Of a DNA stretch of 32,855 nt, positions 32,828 through 32,855 are shown piece by piece. The translations under genes and the position numbers were made by a program. The stretch covers positions 1 through 32,855 of the forward strand of contig CAYFUK010000005.1 of the NCBI GenBank assembly GCA_964346325.1, read 5' to 3'. Position 1 is the first letter of the stretch, and every line of letters begins with the position of its first letter. The notes below the pieces were generated by a model, which saw nothing but the letters and a program-made list of their open reading frames with translations, was not told the DNA's origin and did not search any database. The stretch comes from JAUVDZ01 sp964346325 (GTDB taxonomy: Bacteria; Patescibacteriota; Gracilibacteria; UBA1369; PNNO01).

Positions 32828-32855
32828 AATAATTATAGTTAAAGGTGTTATATAA

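Noticed and set aside
1..32855. Alternative genetic code with UGA as glycine (Gracilibacteria-type)
   Set aside because: Many full-length conserved proteins contain no in-frame UGA, and TGA ends the C39-like peptidase and DUF4012 genes at sensible points.
1..32855. CRISPR arrays, insertion sequences, prophage or integrase genes
   Set aside because: No regularly spaced direct repeats with unique spacers, transposases or phage genes were seen. The murA/murJ array has no spacers.

Overview
The window looks like part of the chromosome of an uncultivated Candidate Phyla Radiation (Patescibacteria) bacterium, most plausibly a Peregrinibacteria-like lineage; this placement is inference. The reasons are: an AT-rich, tightly packed genome with many overlapping gene ends; CPR-typical families (a DUF4012 protein, a PEGA-domain anchor protein, a lone ComEC-type hydrolase domain, lineage-typical LysRS and ArgRS); S-layer (SLH) and Ig-like surface proteins; and a retained peptidoglycan pathway (murA, murJ, murI, lipid-carrier enzyme). 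TAA, TAG and TGA all act as stops, so the UGA=Gly code of Gracilibacteria/Absconditabacteria does not apply.

Layout. 1-2712 (minus): tRNA-Ser(UGA) downstream of an unusually long arginyl-tRNA synthetase carrying an N-terminal B3/4-type domain. 2829-6792 (plus): a CNNM/CorC-like CBS membrane protein, a secreted FN3/Ig-like protein ending in an LPETG sorting signal, a structured intergenic segment with a strong terminator, and a ComEC-like metallo-hydrolase. 6773-11158: murA (minus) faces murJ (plus) across a divergent promoter region containing an 18-bp tandem repeat; murJ overlaps a membrane-anchored C39-like peptidase, followed by a small membrane-anchored protein. 11220-13070: three-repeat SLH surface protein. 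13067-16316 (minus): yraN, a PEGA/beta-propeller protein and comM. 16424-23202 (plus): dnaB, a 278-bp gene-free structured segment, lysS, DUF4012 protein, guaA. 23168-26396 (minus): unknown protein, a PAP2 phosphatase/CTP-type polyprenol kinase fusion, murI, a coiled-coil protein. 26609-27974 (plus): two tandem DUF881 proteins. 27971-28504 (minus): a membrane-tethered helix-turn-helix protein. 28590-29580 (plus): SpoU-type RNA methyltransferase and ybeY. 29570-30469 (minus): UDP-glucuronate decarboxylase-like enzyme. 30543-32827: two lipoproteins and an unknown cytosolic protein.

Main themes are cell-envelope construction (precursor synthesis, lipid-carrier recycling, flipping, S-layer and surface proteins), translation (two synthetases, a tRNA, RNA maturation enzymes) and replication (DnaB). 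Readable promoters are sigma70-like (TTGACA-like, about 17 bp, TATAAT). Several -10 boxes sit so close to the start codon that the mRNA should be leaderless or nearly so, and I see no Shine-Dalgarno sequence ahead of any gene. The most unusual items are the B3/4-ArgRS fusion, the phosphatase-kinase fusion, the murA/murJ repeat array and two structured intergenic segments.
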